From: Trichomonas vaginalis G3
Taxonomy: Eukaryota > Parabasalia > Trichomonadida > Trichomonadidae
Length of the DNA: 64,000 nt
Assembly: GCF_026262505.1 (NCBI RefSeq)
Contig: NC_067204.1
Location: 13,968,522 to 14,032,521 of the forward strand
Direction of reading: 5' to 3'
The position numbers and the translations under genes were made by a program. Numbering within the stretch: position 1 is the first letter of the stretch; each line of letters starts with the position of its first letter. This document shows, piece by piece, positions 52,183-62,084 of the stretch. The notes beneath the pieces were generated by a model. That model was not told the DNA's origin. It worked only from the letters and a program-made list of their open reading frames with translations, and did no database searches.

Positions 52183-52215
52183 TTAAGGGTGCACTACGAG
52201 GATTAAAAAGTCCTC
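52183..52215. mobile_element. Single TTAAGGGTGC end of a TTAA-type element
   Basis: TTAAGGGTGCACTACGAGGA resembles the inverted ends of the elements at 20,916 (GGGTGCCCTATA) and 58,012 (GGGTCCACTGTAA). It lies 50 bases after the ankyrin stop. I could not find a matching inverted end between here and 57 kb, so it is either a solo end or the partner has decayed. GAGGATTAAAAAGTCCTC next to it is a small hairpin. Confidence 0.35.
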
Positions 52216-52520
52216 AATTTTTTCTGAGAGTTCTATCAATTTGCTAATCCTCCAACTTAATAAAAACTTTTTTTTCTTTACAGGAAGAGATTTTTTCGAT
52301 TGATATACATCATTTAGAATCACATAAGGTAGCTTAATATCATATATGACTTTGGTGGTCTAATATCAACTCTTTGATGGATTTAGAAAAACACTCGAAA
52401 AAACATGATTTTTGAAAAAATTTTAGGAGAGAGGGTCAAAGTTGCTATTTGTCACTTTTCCACAAGAATATAATGGGGAAAAAGTTATCATATAGTTGAT
52501 CTCATTCACTGAGGTGAGAG

Positions 52521-52606
52521 ATGCATGTAGTGTAATGGGATAAACAGTGGGATTGCTGCTATAAGTCCTAGGTTCGAGACACATTGCTTTCATTTTTCTC
52601 TTTTTT
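52521..52606 (+). other. tRNA-like (Pol III box A/B) sequence with T-run, possible SINE head
   Basis: ATGCATGTAGTGTAATGGGA has the shape of a box A (TAGTGTAATGG), and 40 bases on TAGGTTCGAGACAC resembles box B. A T-rich tail with six T (52,601) follows, as a Pol III terminator would. The acceptor and T stems pair poorly, so it is not a working tRNA. A second tRNA-like sequence of the same plan lies on the minus strand at 59,348-59,432. Both may be heads of tRNA-derived SINEs. Confidence 0.35.
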
Positions 52607-53667
52607 ATTGACGTAAACTATTCAATTTTTGTGTTCTCCATTCAAATTTCAGAATTTTTTTTGCAGATTTCACGCTACATTCGAAGTTACCTTTTGTAAC
52701 AACCACCACTGCCTACGAAAGACGAAAGTGTGTCACGATTTCACCCGGAAATCCGACGGTTGTTTAAGAGTAAGCACTTTTGGCACCTACTCAAAATTTT
52801 AGCATGTTTATTTTTCTCATTATTTTGATCGAGAGCCATGACTTTTCTTTTTACCAAATCATTGGTACATATATAGTAATGCTATTTATGCAATTTATTT
52901 TCAAAAAAACTCGTTTCTCAAGGACCTAAAAAAGGCCCAAAAATTTCATGACCTGCAGGAGGATAAAAAAATTTAAAAAGTGAAGATTTAGTCTTCAAAA
53001 TCGTATCATAAATTATATAAAATGCATATATTCGATATTCCATATTATTTTGGGTAAAAACCGATGAAAATAAAATAATATTTCTTATTTCTGCCAAAAC
53101 ACCTAAAACTTATAAAAACATCAAATTATAAATTTGCATACAAATTGACAAAGGTAAATCATCATTCTTCAAATAAATAAAAAAAAATATTTTATAAAAG
53201 TAATTAAAAGTTATTTGTTTAGTCACACAATAATCTAGTAATATTTAAATACAAACCATATTGCAAAATAGGTAGGAGAGAATTTTTTGAAATTTCGAAT
53301 ATAATACAACGAAAGTAAATGTAAAAAGAGCAAGTCGAGTAGTATGGTTTATTATATAGAATGATATAACAGTTTTCAGTAATAATCGAAATAATTGCAA
53401 ATGTAACGAAAGTTGACTAAATTACAGATTTTAATATTATTCTCATTAAATTATTAAAATCCCTCTCAATTTAAAATATTATTATTATCATTTAAATTGA
53501 ATAATATCATTAAAATTCCTCTCAATTTAAAAAATTTTTATAAATTGAGACTTCAATCTCTAATATCTTCTAAAAAATCCATATATCACAAAAAATCACA
53601 ATATTATTTTTATTCTCAATTTCAAAATTTTTTTTGTACTGACTTTCTTTTTGCATAAGAGCAAGGC
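52607..53667. other. AT-rich spacer before the hairpin island
   Basis: It contains a patch of balanced composition near 52,690-52,790 (CTACGAAAGACGAAAGTGTG, CACCCGGAAATCCGACGG), then AT-rich sequence with two runs of CCTCTCAATTTAAAA near 53,462-53,530. No gene is supported. Confidence 0.45.
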
Positions 53668-54040
53668 AGAAATTTGAAACGAAGTTTCAAATTTCTCAAT
53701 CTTGCATTCTGGGCACGTAAGTGCCCAGAATGCTAAAAGGCGCGTAGCGCCGTCTCTGAATTTCAAATTTATTATAATTATTAATTTATGAAATTTAAAA
53801 TAAAATCGATCTGTTATAACACACTGGTGCATGACAGCCTTGTCCATTCATGAGTTAGTCTATAACGCTTTAGGTACCAACTTTGCGGATCTTCGATCCG
53901 CAAAGTTGGTACCATCCATTTTTTTATTAAAAAGTATGTTATTATATGGGGAAAATTAGAGATTTCGATCTCAAAATTTAAAATCGGGTTATTTTGGATT
54001 CTTTCGCTTTGGGAGGGCGCTTCGCGCCCTCCCAAAGCGA
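53668..54040. repeat. First hairpin cluster of the island: five perfect inverted repeats
   Basis: Five hairpins with perfect stems and 3-4 base loops. 53,668-53,696: arm AGAAATTTGAAAC, loop GAA. 53,704-53,733: arm GCATTCTGGGCAC, loop GTAA. 53,739-53,751: GGCGC, loop GTA. 53,873-53,913: arm GGTACCAACTTTGCGGATC, 19 bp, loop TTC. 54,004-54,040: arm TCGCTTTGGGAGGGCGC, 17 bp, loop TTC. Four of the five have a tri-loop and the TTC/GAA loop is used three times. Their sequences are unrelated to each other. Chance frames across them are not genes. Confidence 0.9.
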
Positions 54041-54751
54041 TAAAAGTTCCAAAACACGAATCTGAGAAAATCTGTTTTCACAAAAAATGTATTTTGGTAT
54101 TATAAATATCACTTTTACAATTGATACATATTATATTGCACATTATTTTGGATTTTTATATTTTCAAAATTTTCGGGGTAATACGATGTGAAGTGAAACT
54201 CTCCATATAACGTTCCGTTTTTCGCTTATAACTTTTTATAAAGAGTCCCTGTTCCTTTGGTATTTATAGGATAGAAGCGCCTATATATAAGGTATCTTTT
54301 GATATATGAATGAGGGAAATCTATTTTTTGAGCTCAGATTATTCACAACATCGAAAACCAAAAATAATTTTATACCTTTAAAAACTATATGCGCATAATA
54401 TACATACCCTATAGATCACATATACATGAGAGAATATGAAATAGCACACTTTGATGAACTTGTATTGTGAATAATTTGGTTCGATATAGGGGAATGATAT
54501 GTTTGCATAAGCGGCGCACATTCTGTATAGGGAAGTATTTTATATTCTATATGTGTTATGTCTATATGAGCATATGAGTAGTTCAATCAGATTCAGTTTT
54601 CGACAAGTAAGTGTTTTATGAGCGTATAAGTTATGAAATATTAAGGTATAGTATATGTGATGAATATGTGTGTAGTTATGTGTGTATTGGTGTGTTTTAT
54701 AATATGAGCTCGAATTTTAATTTATGAGATTTTTCGTAAATTTTAATATAG
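54041..54751. other. AT-rich gap inside the hairpin island
   Basis: About 700 bases without strong inverted repeats. There are alternating pyrimidine-purine stretches near 54,400-54,720 (TATGTGATGAATATGTGTGT). It separates the small first cluster from the dense array and could hold a promoter, but no motif proves this. Confidence 0.45.
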
Positions 54752-55580
54752 CAAGCCTTGTTTGTGAAGGCTTGTCATATTAATACATGCAAAAGTCTCT
54801 TGGCTTTTGTTTTTGAATGGGACTACCAAAACATTTTGGCAGTCGCACTCAAAAGCAAAAGCCAAGAGACTTTTGCATGTAGATTTTTGTAAATTTTCGA
54901 TTTACCTTGCTTGAAACTTGTTTTTTCAGATGGCATCAAAATTCATTGAAGCCACCTGATAAAACAAGCTTCAAGCAAGGTAAATATCGAATGGCAGCCA
55001 CATATTTATATGTGGCTGCCATTATTTTAGTATTTTAACGTATTTCTGCTATTCTTGAAATTTGGTCGCCTATCCAATAAAGATAGGCGACCTTTATCAT
55101 ATTATATTTTATTTATCAGCCCTATTTGAGTTTGTTCATAAACTCAAATAGGGCCGGGAGTGGGTAGATAAGGAGGAAGCGACACCCACTCCATTAATAA
55201 AAAAGTGACAAAAATATGCTATGATACGGAATAACAGAGGAAGGAAAAGGATTATTTGTTATTTCATAGTATAAGAAAGTCGAGAAGGGAGTCCTAACCT
55301 TGAGAAAGGGCTCTCTTCTCGACTTTCTGCGGCAATCTCACTCGAATTGCGCGTATATACTGCTTCTTTCATTAGAAGTAGTATACACGCGCAACAACGT
55401 GCCGTGGCAAGTGCAATTGTCAATCCTAATTGCACTTGTCACGGCTTTTGAAGTTTCTCAAATTTAATGTGGGAAGGAGCGGCAATATGGATAAAAGCCG
55501 CTCCAATCATTACAAGAAAGCCTAGAAAGGAACCCTAACCTTGAGAAAGGGTTCCTTTCTAGGTTTTGTCTTGCAATGAT
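54752..55580. repeat. Dense array of unique hairpins
   Basis: Consecutive inverted repeats with unrelated stems: 54,752-54,774 (CAAGCCTT); 54,785-54,880 (arms begin ACATGCAAAAGTCTCTTGGC, with a nested CCAAAA/TTTTGG); 54,897-54,989 (TTTACCTTGCTTGAA); 54,991-55,022 (ATGGCAGCCACATA); 55,064-55,092 (GGTCGCCTATC); 55,119-55,154 (GCCCTATTTGAGTTT); 55,157-55,192 (GGAGTGGGT); 55,219-55,269 (CTATGA/TCATAG); 55,274-55,328 (AGAAAGTCGAGA); 55,347-55,394 (TTGCGCGTATATAC, bulged); 55,401-55,445 (GCCGTGGCAAGTGCAATT); 55,476-55,504 (GGAGCGGC); 55,507-55,580 (CCTAGAAAGGAACCCT plus an outer stem). Centres are mostly 55-70 bp apart, so almost every base is in a stem or a short linker. Confidence 0.9.
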
Positions 55581-55608
55581 TTCCCAAAAAGCCTATTTGA
55601 TTGTATTT

Positions 55609-56963
55609 CCAGGCTCTGACCTTAGTAGAGGTCAGAGCCTGGATACTTCTATCTTTAAGGGCCGAGTCTCGACGAAACCGTCCACAATGAGGGCGATCTC
55701 ATTCAGACTCGGCCCTAAGAATCGTATTTACAAGCTCTGACCTATACTGAGGCCAGAGCTTCGTATTTTAAGTTGCTCAGGTTCGAGTTCCGCTGAGAAG
55801 TGTCCGTGATCTGGACAATCTCAAGGAACTCGGCCCTGGGGAGTGTAAGCGAAGCTCTGGCCTTTGCTAGGGCCAGAGCCTGTAGTTTTTGGTCTTTCAG
55901 GGCCGAGTTCCTGCGAGACCGTCGACATGATCGACGATCATCGCAGAACTCAGCCCTGAGGATGAAATTTGCAGGCTCTGGCCTTTGCTTGGGCCAGAGC
56001 TTCGTGTTGTAGGATTCCCAGGGCCGGATTCCGCTCCTGCCGCCCGGGATAAGGGCGGCATTTGAGAAAGCCGGCCCTGGGCATTTAAAGCGAAGCCCTG
56101 GCCTTTGCTAGGGCCAGAGCCTGTATATTTCTTTCTTTCAGGGCCGAGAAGAGAGGAGATCGTCAATGATGTGGACGATCTCCCTCAAAATCGGCCCTGA
56201 GGATTGATCTTGCAGGCTCTGACCTCTGCCAAGGCCAGAGCCTCATTTCGTAAGCTTCCCAGGGCTGGATTCCTCTCCTGCCGCCCGGGATCAGGGCGGC
56301 ATTTGAGAAATCCGGCCCTGGGGAATGTAAGCGAAGCTCTGGCCTTTGTTAGGGCCAGAGCCTGTAGTTTTGGGTCTTTCAGGGCCGAGTTTTGGCTTGA
56401 ACCTGCATCATGTTGTTGATGAGGTCAAAACTCGGCCCTGAGGATGAAATTTGCAGGCTCTGGCCTTTGCTTGGGCCAGAGCTTCGTATTTTCTACTTCC
56501 CAGGGCCGGATTCCGCTCCTGCCGCCCGGGATAAGGGCGGCATTTGGGGAAACCGGCCCTGGGGAATGTAAGCGAAGCTCTGGCCTTTGCTAGGGCCAGA
56601 GCCTGTAGTTTTGGGTCTTTCAGGGCCGAGTTCCTGCGAGACCGTCGACATGATCGACGATCATCGCAGAACTCGGCCCTGAGAATTGTATTTGAAAGCT
56701 CTGGCCATCGCTAAGGCCAGAGCCTCGTATGGGCACTATCTCGGGGCTGGATTCCTCTCCGGCCGCCCCGAATCAGGGCGGTCTTTGAGGAAGCCGGCCC
56801 CGAGGATTGTATGCGAAGCTCTGGCCTTAGCAATGGCCAGAGCTTGTGATTTTAATGAAGAGCCAAGTTCCTCTCGGATCGGGCCTAATGAGGACGATCG
56901 TCGAGGAACTTGGCTCGGAGGTAATTAATTGTGGACTCTGGCCTCGATGAAAGCCAGAGTTTT
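55609..56963. repeat. 121-bp tandem array of alternating short and long hairpins
   Basis: Twelve copies of a short hairpin (stem family GGCTCTGGCC/GGCCAGAGCC) begin at about 55,609, 55,733, 55,853, 55,973, 56,093, 56,215, 56,334, 56,454, 56,576, 56,698, 56,817 and 56,934, every 117-124 bp. Between them lies a longer hairpin with an outer stem (AGGGCCGAGTT or AGGGCCGGATT) and an inner stem that differs from copy to copy (CTGCCGCCC/GGGCGGCA; GGAGATCGTC/GACGATCTCC; CGTCGA/TCGACG). Inner stems differ in sequence yet stay paired. The last short copy has A-T where the others have G-C in the same pair (ACTCTGG/CCAGAGT). Much more GC-rich than its surroundings. Confidence 0.9.
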
Positions 56964-56967
56964 TAAG

Positions 56968-57022
56968 GGAATGTTTTGATGGGATGAGCCTATGCTCAGT
57001 AAGCTCGTCCCATCAAAACATT
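56968..57022. repeat. Final hairpin of the island
   Basis: AATGTTTTGATGGGATGAGC and its mirror image enclose a 13-base loop, with one non-Watson-Crick pair in a 20-bp stem. Its sequence is unrelated to the 121-bp units before it. The DNA to its right falls back to AT-rich at once, so it marks the right edge of the island. Confidence 0.9.
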
Positions 57023-58011
57023 CGTTTAAAAATTGAATTAAAAATTATCGTATGTATTCAAAAATTAAAAAAATAAAAATGAATAATATTATTATATAAT
57101 GAGAATAGAATAAATTATCATAAAATTGAATAAAATTATCCAAAAAAAATCGAAATTTTTAAAAATACCCAGATTTCCCTTACTTTTACCACTCCCCATG
57201 TAATTTCTGGGGAAAACGATAATTCATTTTTTTTATGGATGAATAGATCGTTTTCCTAGAAAGGACCTCATATCTCTGGCTAAAAAGAGTGTCAGATCCT
57301 AAATAGATTATTGATCTAGTGTACAAATCCAATAAAAAGCCTATTTTTTTGGCTTTTTTGGTGCTCATTTTTTCGAAGATCTACATGAATATGGGGAAAC
57401 CATCGGATTTTTTTGGTTAACCCACATCTTCATGTAGTCTGGACTATCTTTCCTCGAAGGACCTCTTTACGGGTGTAAAAACTCATAAAGTTCTCAAAAG
57501 ATTCATTCTCGATCTCCATGCTGAAAGAATTTACAATAAAAAAGAGATCTGCGCATCAAACTACAGCCATAAATGAACTGAACCCCTAAAGCTCAGCTCT
57601 TAGTTTATCAAAAACGTCGAAATCCTTCTCATTGCAATCAAATTTTCTCAATAACTCATAAGAAAAATCGAATTTTGATTAAGCCGATGTTATAGGTATC
57701 ACAAATACTACAAACTTGAGCAATATCGAAATTGCCAGCAAAAGTTTGAAATTGCATTGCTCATATTTGTTTTGTAAACTAAAAATCTGCTTATATTATT
57801 CATTAATTTTTTATATATTATTCATATACTTTAATAAAAACAATACTATTTCACCTTAAAAATGAATTTCATAAGTCAATATTATTTTTTTGAAAATGTA
57901 TCAATTTTCGATTAAAACAACATGAGAATAAAATTTACGCAAAATTATTTTAAAAAATGGTTTTAAAAATTTACAATTGATTAAGAATAAGATTGCAAGA
58001 AGTTTTGAAGT

Positions 58012-59113
58012 TTAAGGGTCCACTGTAAAAATTGAAAGTCTCTCAAAATTGAGAGGCGATTTGCAAATAATCGTTATCGTCATTTTTCGAAAATCCACTT
58101 TTCCTAGTGTTCTGATTAATATTATGTGAATACAACAATGATGCATATGTTTCAATAAGATGGTAATATATTCTATCACTTCAAATCTCATAAAAATTGC
58201 AAAATCAGTGAGTTTTATAAGAACATGATTTTTTCGAATTTTTTCGCTTTTGGATGCGTGTTTTGAAAAATAGATATTTTCGAATTTTAATTTTATCTGA
58301 AGTATAAGTTTTATATTAGGAATTTTTTGACCTATTTCCAATCATTAATTCCAATGTTTTTCAAGGAATTTAATTGAGAAGAAATTAGGAATTTCGCTTT
58401 AATGCCATTACAAACTAATATTATGATGCATAATATATATATTTATTGAGGCTAATGCCGGGATATCTTGCATTTAAAAAAAATTCAAAGAATTGACAAT
58501 TGGATAGCAAAAATTTAATTCCCTGGACAAAGTATTATTGTTTATATATTCAAACCATTATCCTTAGTTTAGATATGTTGGCCAAAAATTTTCGTGTTAT
58601 TTTTTGTGTTTAAGCATAAATTATGTATTTACTTATGAAAAATAAGCATTTTATTCATTATCATAAAGATATACCATAACAATTGATAAATTTTTTTTTT
58701 AAAAATTGTGTATTTTAGTGGGTATTATTCTGGATAATGCCAATTTTTACAAGATTTAATATTAACCATATCAATAGCCGACTCAATGTAAAAATTTAGA
58801 TATTATTTTTTCATTAATCAAACTTTGATAAATTTTAGTATAATGAACGATTTTGTTTCGTGTATGATACAGAAATGAAAAGCTTAATTAATATCATTTT
58901 GCATTTTTTAAAGGATGTTAGAGTACATCTACATTAAAAATCAGATTTGAACTGCGATACTGCATCAAATTGATGTATATCTGATAAGGATCTCAAAAGA
59001 GTAAAGTTAATTTTTTTGTGTTTTTTTAAGTTTTGGGCCTTAGTAAAACACCATCTTGAGCAATATTTTTGGGACGACGATAGACCTTATTTGGCCTTAC
59101 AGTGGACCCTTAA
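58012..59113. mobile_element. TTAA-flanked 1.1-kb DNA element nested in the mariner-like element
   Basis: TTAA (58,012-58,015) then GGGTCCACTGTAA, and the perfect mirror TTACAGTGGACCC then TTAA (59,110-59,113). The ends resemble the short MITE at 20,916 (both GGGT-x-C-x-CT). The interior is AT-rich with no convincing gene; a 109-codon minus frame at its left end is probably chance. Being inside another element dates it as the younger insertion. Confidence 0.8.
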
Positions 59114-59347
59114 TTTTAAGAAAAAAAATTCGGATATTCATGGATCAAAGTAATCTGATATTTGAGTATCGGCACTATGCATAAAACATATATTTATAGT
59201 TTTTTTGGATTTTTATGACTTTAAATATATTCAAATTTGGCAATCCAATAGATTTTTAAAAAATAGGTAAATAAAAATAGATTACATATGCAGCAGATTT
59301 AGAACATGAAACAAATCTTATAGTGACCCAAAAAAAATTCATGATCC

Positions 59348-59432
59348 AAAAAAGAAAAAAATTGGATAAATGGGAATCAAACCTTGGCATAATGAATCGT
59401 TTCGTCGGATGTTTCCACTACACTACATCGGC
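59348..59432 (-). other. tRNA-like (Pol III box A/B) sequence on minus strand, possible SINE head
   Basis: On the minus strand GCCGATGTAGTGTAGTGGAA gives a box A (TAGTGTAGTGG), and about 35 bases later CAAGGTTTGATTCCC gives a box B. TTTTTTT-C-TTTTTT follows as a possible terminator. The stems are too poor for a tRNA. It shares the box A context ATGTAGTGTA(A/G)TGG with the sequence at 52,521. Confidence 0.35.
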
Positions 59433-59534
59433 AGTTCGAAAAATACCCTTGGTGGTTCTATTTAATAGCTACTCCCAACGATAGGCGGTGTCCCCAGCTT
59501 TAGAGAGGTGGTAAAAGTAAGGAAAATCTGGGTA

Positions 59535-60631
59535 ATATAAAAAACAACAAATTTGAGAGGAAAATTAACAAATAGAGAAATATTCGATAGAGAAACTATG
59601 TATATTTATGATTGAAAGATAGAAATGAATAGAATTTGAGAATTTGAATAAGAATGTGATACCCTACGTTCCCAACTTCTGGAAAACGGTTTTTCACCCT
59701 TATGATCAGTTTCAGACACTTTGGGAGTCTCCCAAACTTTGATATTTTGCATTATGATAGAGAAACGTGTCTAGTTTAACGCACAGTTGTTTTAAAGGCA
59801 AATGATGATATCACATGAAATTATCAAATTATCAAATTATCAAATTTTGAAGTACCAGTCCAAAGGGTTAATTAGATCCTACACAGATGTGCGATAGTGA
59901 AACATATGTGTTCTTGATTTGAGAAGTCCTACTGATAGAGGTATGAATCTCACAGCTTTGTGTGAGTGTGTCTGACACTTGTATAGAGTGGAATATGCGC
60001 CGACATATATTATATAATAACATGTAGTTGAGAATTATGAAAAAATAGAATTCGATGCGAATGATATTGAAAGTTGTTTTGTAATTTGATATTTTTCTTA
60101 TATGTGTTAATTAGTAAATGGCTTGTTTGTTGTGATAGTACTGTGAAAAATGAAAGGTATTTTAAATTAAAAAATTGAGATTTTGAGATATCTCTAGAAT
60201 TAAGAATTTATTATGTATTTGACTTTTATATAACTATGTGTAAAGGATCTCGATGTCGATATGCTTTAAATAAAATTAAATAAAATGAGATAAAAAATTA
60301 AAATGGACAAGAAGATATATGGAAATGTAATTTGTATTGTGTTGGTTGTTGGCAAAATGATTTTAATATGTATTAGAAAGATGACTTATAATTTCATAAA
60401 TTATTTTGTCCCGACGGTTTGAGCGGTTATCAGAATGGTTGCTTACACAATGCGTCAGCAAAATGTCGGTTGGGGTGCCCTTCTTGGCCTCCTGAGTACT
60501 CACCAAGATACCCCCAGCTCCCGCAAAACACCTCCCTTAGGTGTGCATTACCTGACGGCATTATTTTGCAATTATTTCAAATTTTTTAGATGTCTTTTGT
60601 TAAAGTTTGTTAACTAAAGACTTGAAAACAG
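59535..60631. other. Spacer between the transposon nest and the palindromic satellite
   Basis: Mostly AT-rich. A small perfect hairpin TTTGGGAG-T-CTCCCAAA lies near 59,720-59,740, and TATCAAAT is repeated near 59,820. A GC-richer patch at 60,410-60,560 contains GAGCGGTTATCAGAATGG and the inverted pair CCTCCCTTAGG; I cannot assign it (see rejected items). No gene is supported. Confidence 0.45.
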
Positions 60632-60840
60632 CTTACCGCTTCAAGCTGCTCTCTTCCCGGTTCCTCTGCCGCAATCTTCTGTTTGATTGTGCGCAAAGCT
60701 CTCCTCCTTGTGAACTTTGCCTGACAGATACACCTGGGAGACAGCATTCGGACATCTTACCGCTTCAAGCTGCTCTCTTCCCGGTTCCTCTGCCGCAATC
60801 TTATGTCTGATTGTGCGCAAAGCTCTCCTCCTTGTGAACC
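60632..60840. repeat. Direct tandem repeat, period 124 bp
   Basis: A block beginning CTTACCGCTTCAAGCTGCTC is present at 60,632 and again at 60,756, matching for about 85 bases with two or three changes. The linker holds CTGGGAGACAGCATTCGG, which shares CTGGGAGACA with the hairpin satellite that follows. The unit holds an imperfect foldback (TGCCGCAATC with GATTGTGCGCA). The period is close to the 121 bp of the two hairpin arrays. Confidence 0.75.
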
Positions 60841-61039
60841 ATGGCTGATAGAAAGAACTGAAAGACAGGAGAGGAGGATCATGCCGGTTCAAGTTAACTT
60901 GCAATATGCTTCTGATTAGTGATTTTAGATGAAAGATTAGCGAAATCGCATTTAATTTGGATAGAAGGATTCAATTTTATGAAGCAGGCTCGTAGAAAAT
61001 ATGCAGGAATAGCACAATCTTTTGCAATCACAACGCGAT

Positions 61040-61440
61040 TGCAAAACTTCGACCGACAAGAGTGCACAATACACTCTTGTCGGTCTGCATGTCTCATTCC
61101 GGGAGACATTGCCTCTGCATGTCTCCCAGAATGAGACAATCTTATGCAATCAGAATGTGGTTGCAAAACTTTGACCGACAAGAGTGTATTGTGCACTCTT
61201 GTCGGTCTGCATGTCTCATTCCGGGAGACATTGCCTGCATGTCTCCCAGAATGAGACAATCTTCCGCATTCATAACTTGAATGCGGAAGTTTGACCGACA
61301 AGAGTGTATTGTGCACTCTTGTCGGTCTGCATGTCTCATTCCGGGAGACATTGTCACTGCATGTCTCCCAGAATGAGACAATCTTTGCAATCAGAATGTG
61401 GGAAGTTTGACCGACAAGAGTGCACAATACACTCTTGTCG
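61040..61440 (-). repeat. 121-bp hairpin satellite, left arm (4 units, inverted)
   Basis: Same satellite as at 62,461-64,000, in the opposite orientation. Hairpin A (ACCGACAAGAGTG / CACTCTTGTCGGT) recurs at 61,051, 61,173, 61,294 and 61,412. Between its copies lie hairpin B (TGTCTCATTCCGGGAGACAT with its mirror) and a third, variable hairpin (ATTCATAACTTGAAT or the GCAATCAGAATG form). The array starts abruptly near 61,040 after a non-repeated stretch with GCAATCACAACGCGATTGC. Confidence 0.9.
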
Positions 61441-61618
61441 ATCTAAATGTATCTTACAATCAAAGACACTTTCATACAATCTTTTCGAAGTTAAAAAAAA
61501 TTTAATTATTTCTTTCTTTTGTTTATTAAATCGCCTTACTCACGTACTAATCTCTTTTAGAGACTCTATCGAGCTATCCCACATATAAACCTGTGACAAT
61601 AATACATATTTACTCTCT

Positions 61619-61807
61619 TCATATTCTGATCTCATGACACATTATCGCAAAAACTATAATTATACAACACATCTCATAAAGTCTCATTTTAGCCCTATCT
61701 AAGCGTTCAAAACCTATTTTCCACACGTAATCTGATTCTTCTGGCTCCGCTGATTCGATTTCTGCTGTCAGATCGTGAAAATATGCATCACATAAAGAGA
61801 TAAACAC
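61619..61807 (-). CDS. 62-codon frame in left palindrome arm
   Basis: LCDAYFHDLTAEIESAEPEE, then SDYVWKIGFERLDRAKMRLY and a hydrophobic end EMCCIIIVFAIMCHEIRI. It has a more protein-like codon mix than its surroundings and is present in the right arm with the same residues. It has no recognised domain. It may be a captured piece of a host gene with a membrane-spanning end, or chance. Confidence 0.35.
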   Translation of the reverse strand: MFISLCDAYFHDLTAEIESAEPEESDYVWKIGFERLDRAKMRLYEMCCIIIVFAIMCHEIRI

Positions 61808-62084
61808 AACTCAAAATTATTGCTTTTTTTTCAAATTGTCTATTCATCCATCTTTACATATTTATTATCTCCTCCGTTTCCCCTCACAAATTCTTTTAAT
61901 TTTCTGAATAATACGTATAATAAAATGAATATCTCAAAAACTAAAACACAAAATTAATGTTGGAAAATGACTAGATATAATCTGAACTTTTGAATTCATA
62001 CATTTTTGGAAAAAATTGAATTTTCAAAAAAAGAGCTTATTTAGGTATGAACCTGAAGAGAAATTTTAAGGAAAATATTAAGTT

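Larger units (their letters stand above)
57166..59534. mobile_element. TA-flanked Tc1/mariner-like element, split by a nested TTAA element
   Basis: TA then CCCAGATTTCCCTTACTTTT at the left (57,166), and the mirror AAAAGTAAGGAAAATCTGGG then TA at the right end (59,534): inverted ends of about 25 bp with one mismatch and the TA target of the Tc1/mariner superfamily. Subtracting the nested 1.1-kb element leaves about 1.26 kb, the usual mariner length. Mariner elements are known from Trichomonas. No intact transposase remains. A 60-codon minus-strand frame at 57,186-57,368 (MSTKKAKKIGFLLDLYTRSI) may be a remnant. A tRNA-like sequence lies in its right part. Confidence 0.7.

Noticed and set aside
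53596-54035. Two minus-strand frames of 73-83 codons
   Set aside because: They run across the perfect hairpins and AT-rich linkers of the first cluster and overlap each other; no domain or composition supports them.
55800-56928. Frames of 70-89 codons across the hairpin island (both strands)
   Set aside because: They only reflect GC-rich inverted repeats read through; no protein-like composition, and the frame layout follows the 121-bp period.
60410-60490. tRNA-Val-like sequence (GAGCGGTTATCAGAATGG, then a CTTACAC loop)
   Set aside because: The anticodon-loop pattern fits, but the anticodon stem pairs poorly and there is no TTCGA-type T loop. At most an old pseudogene fragment.
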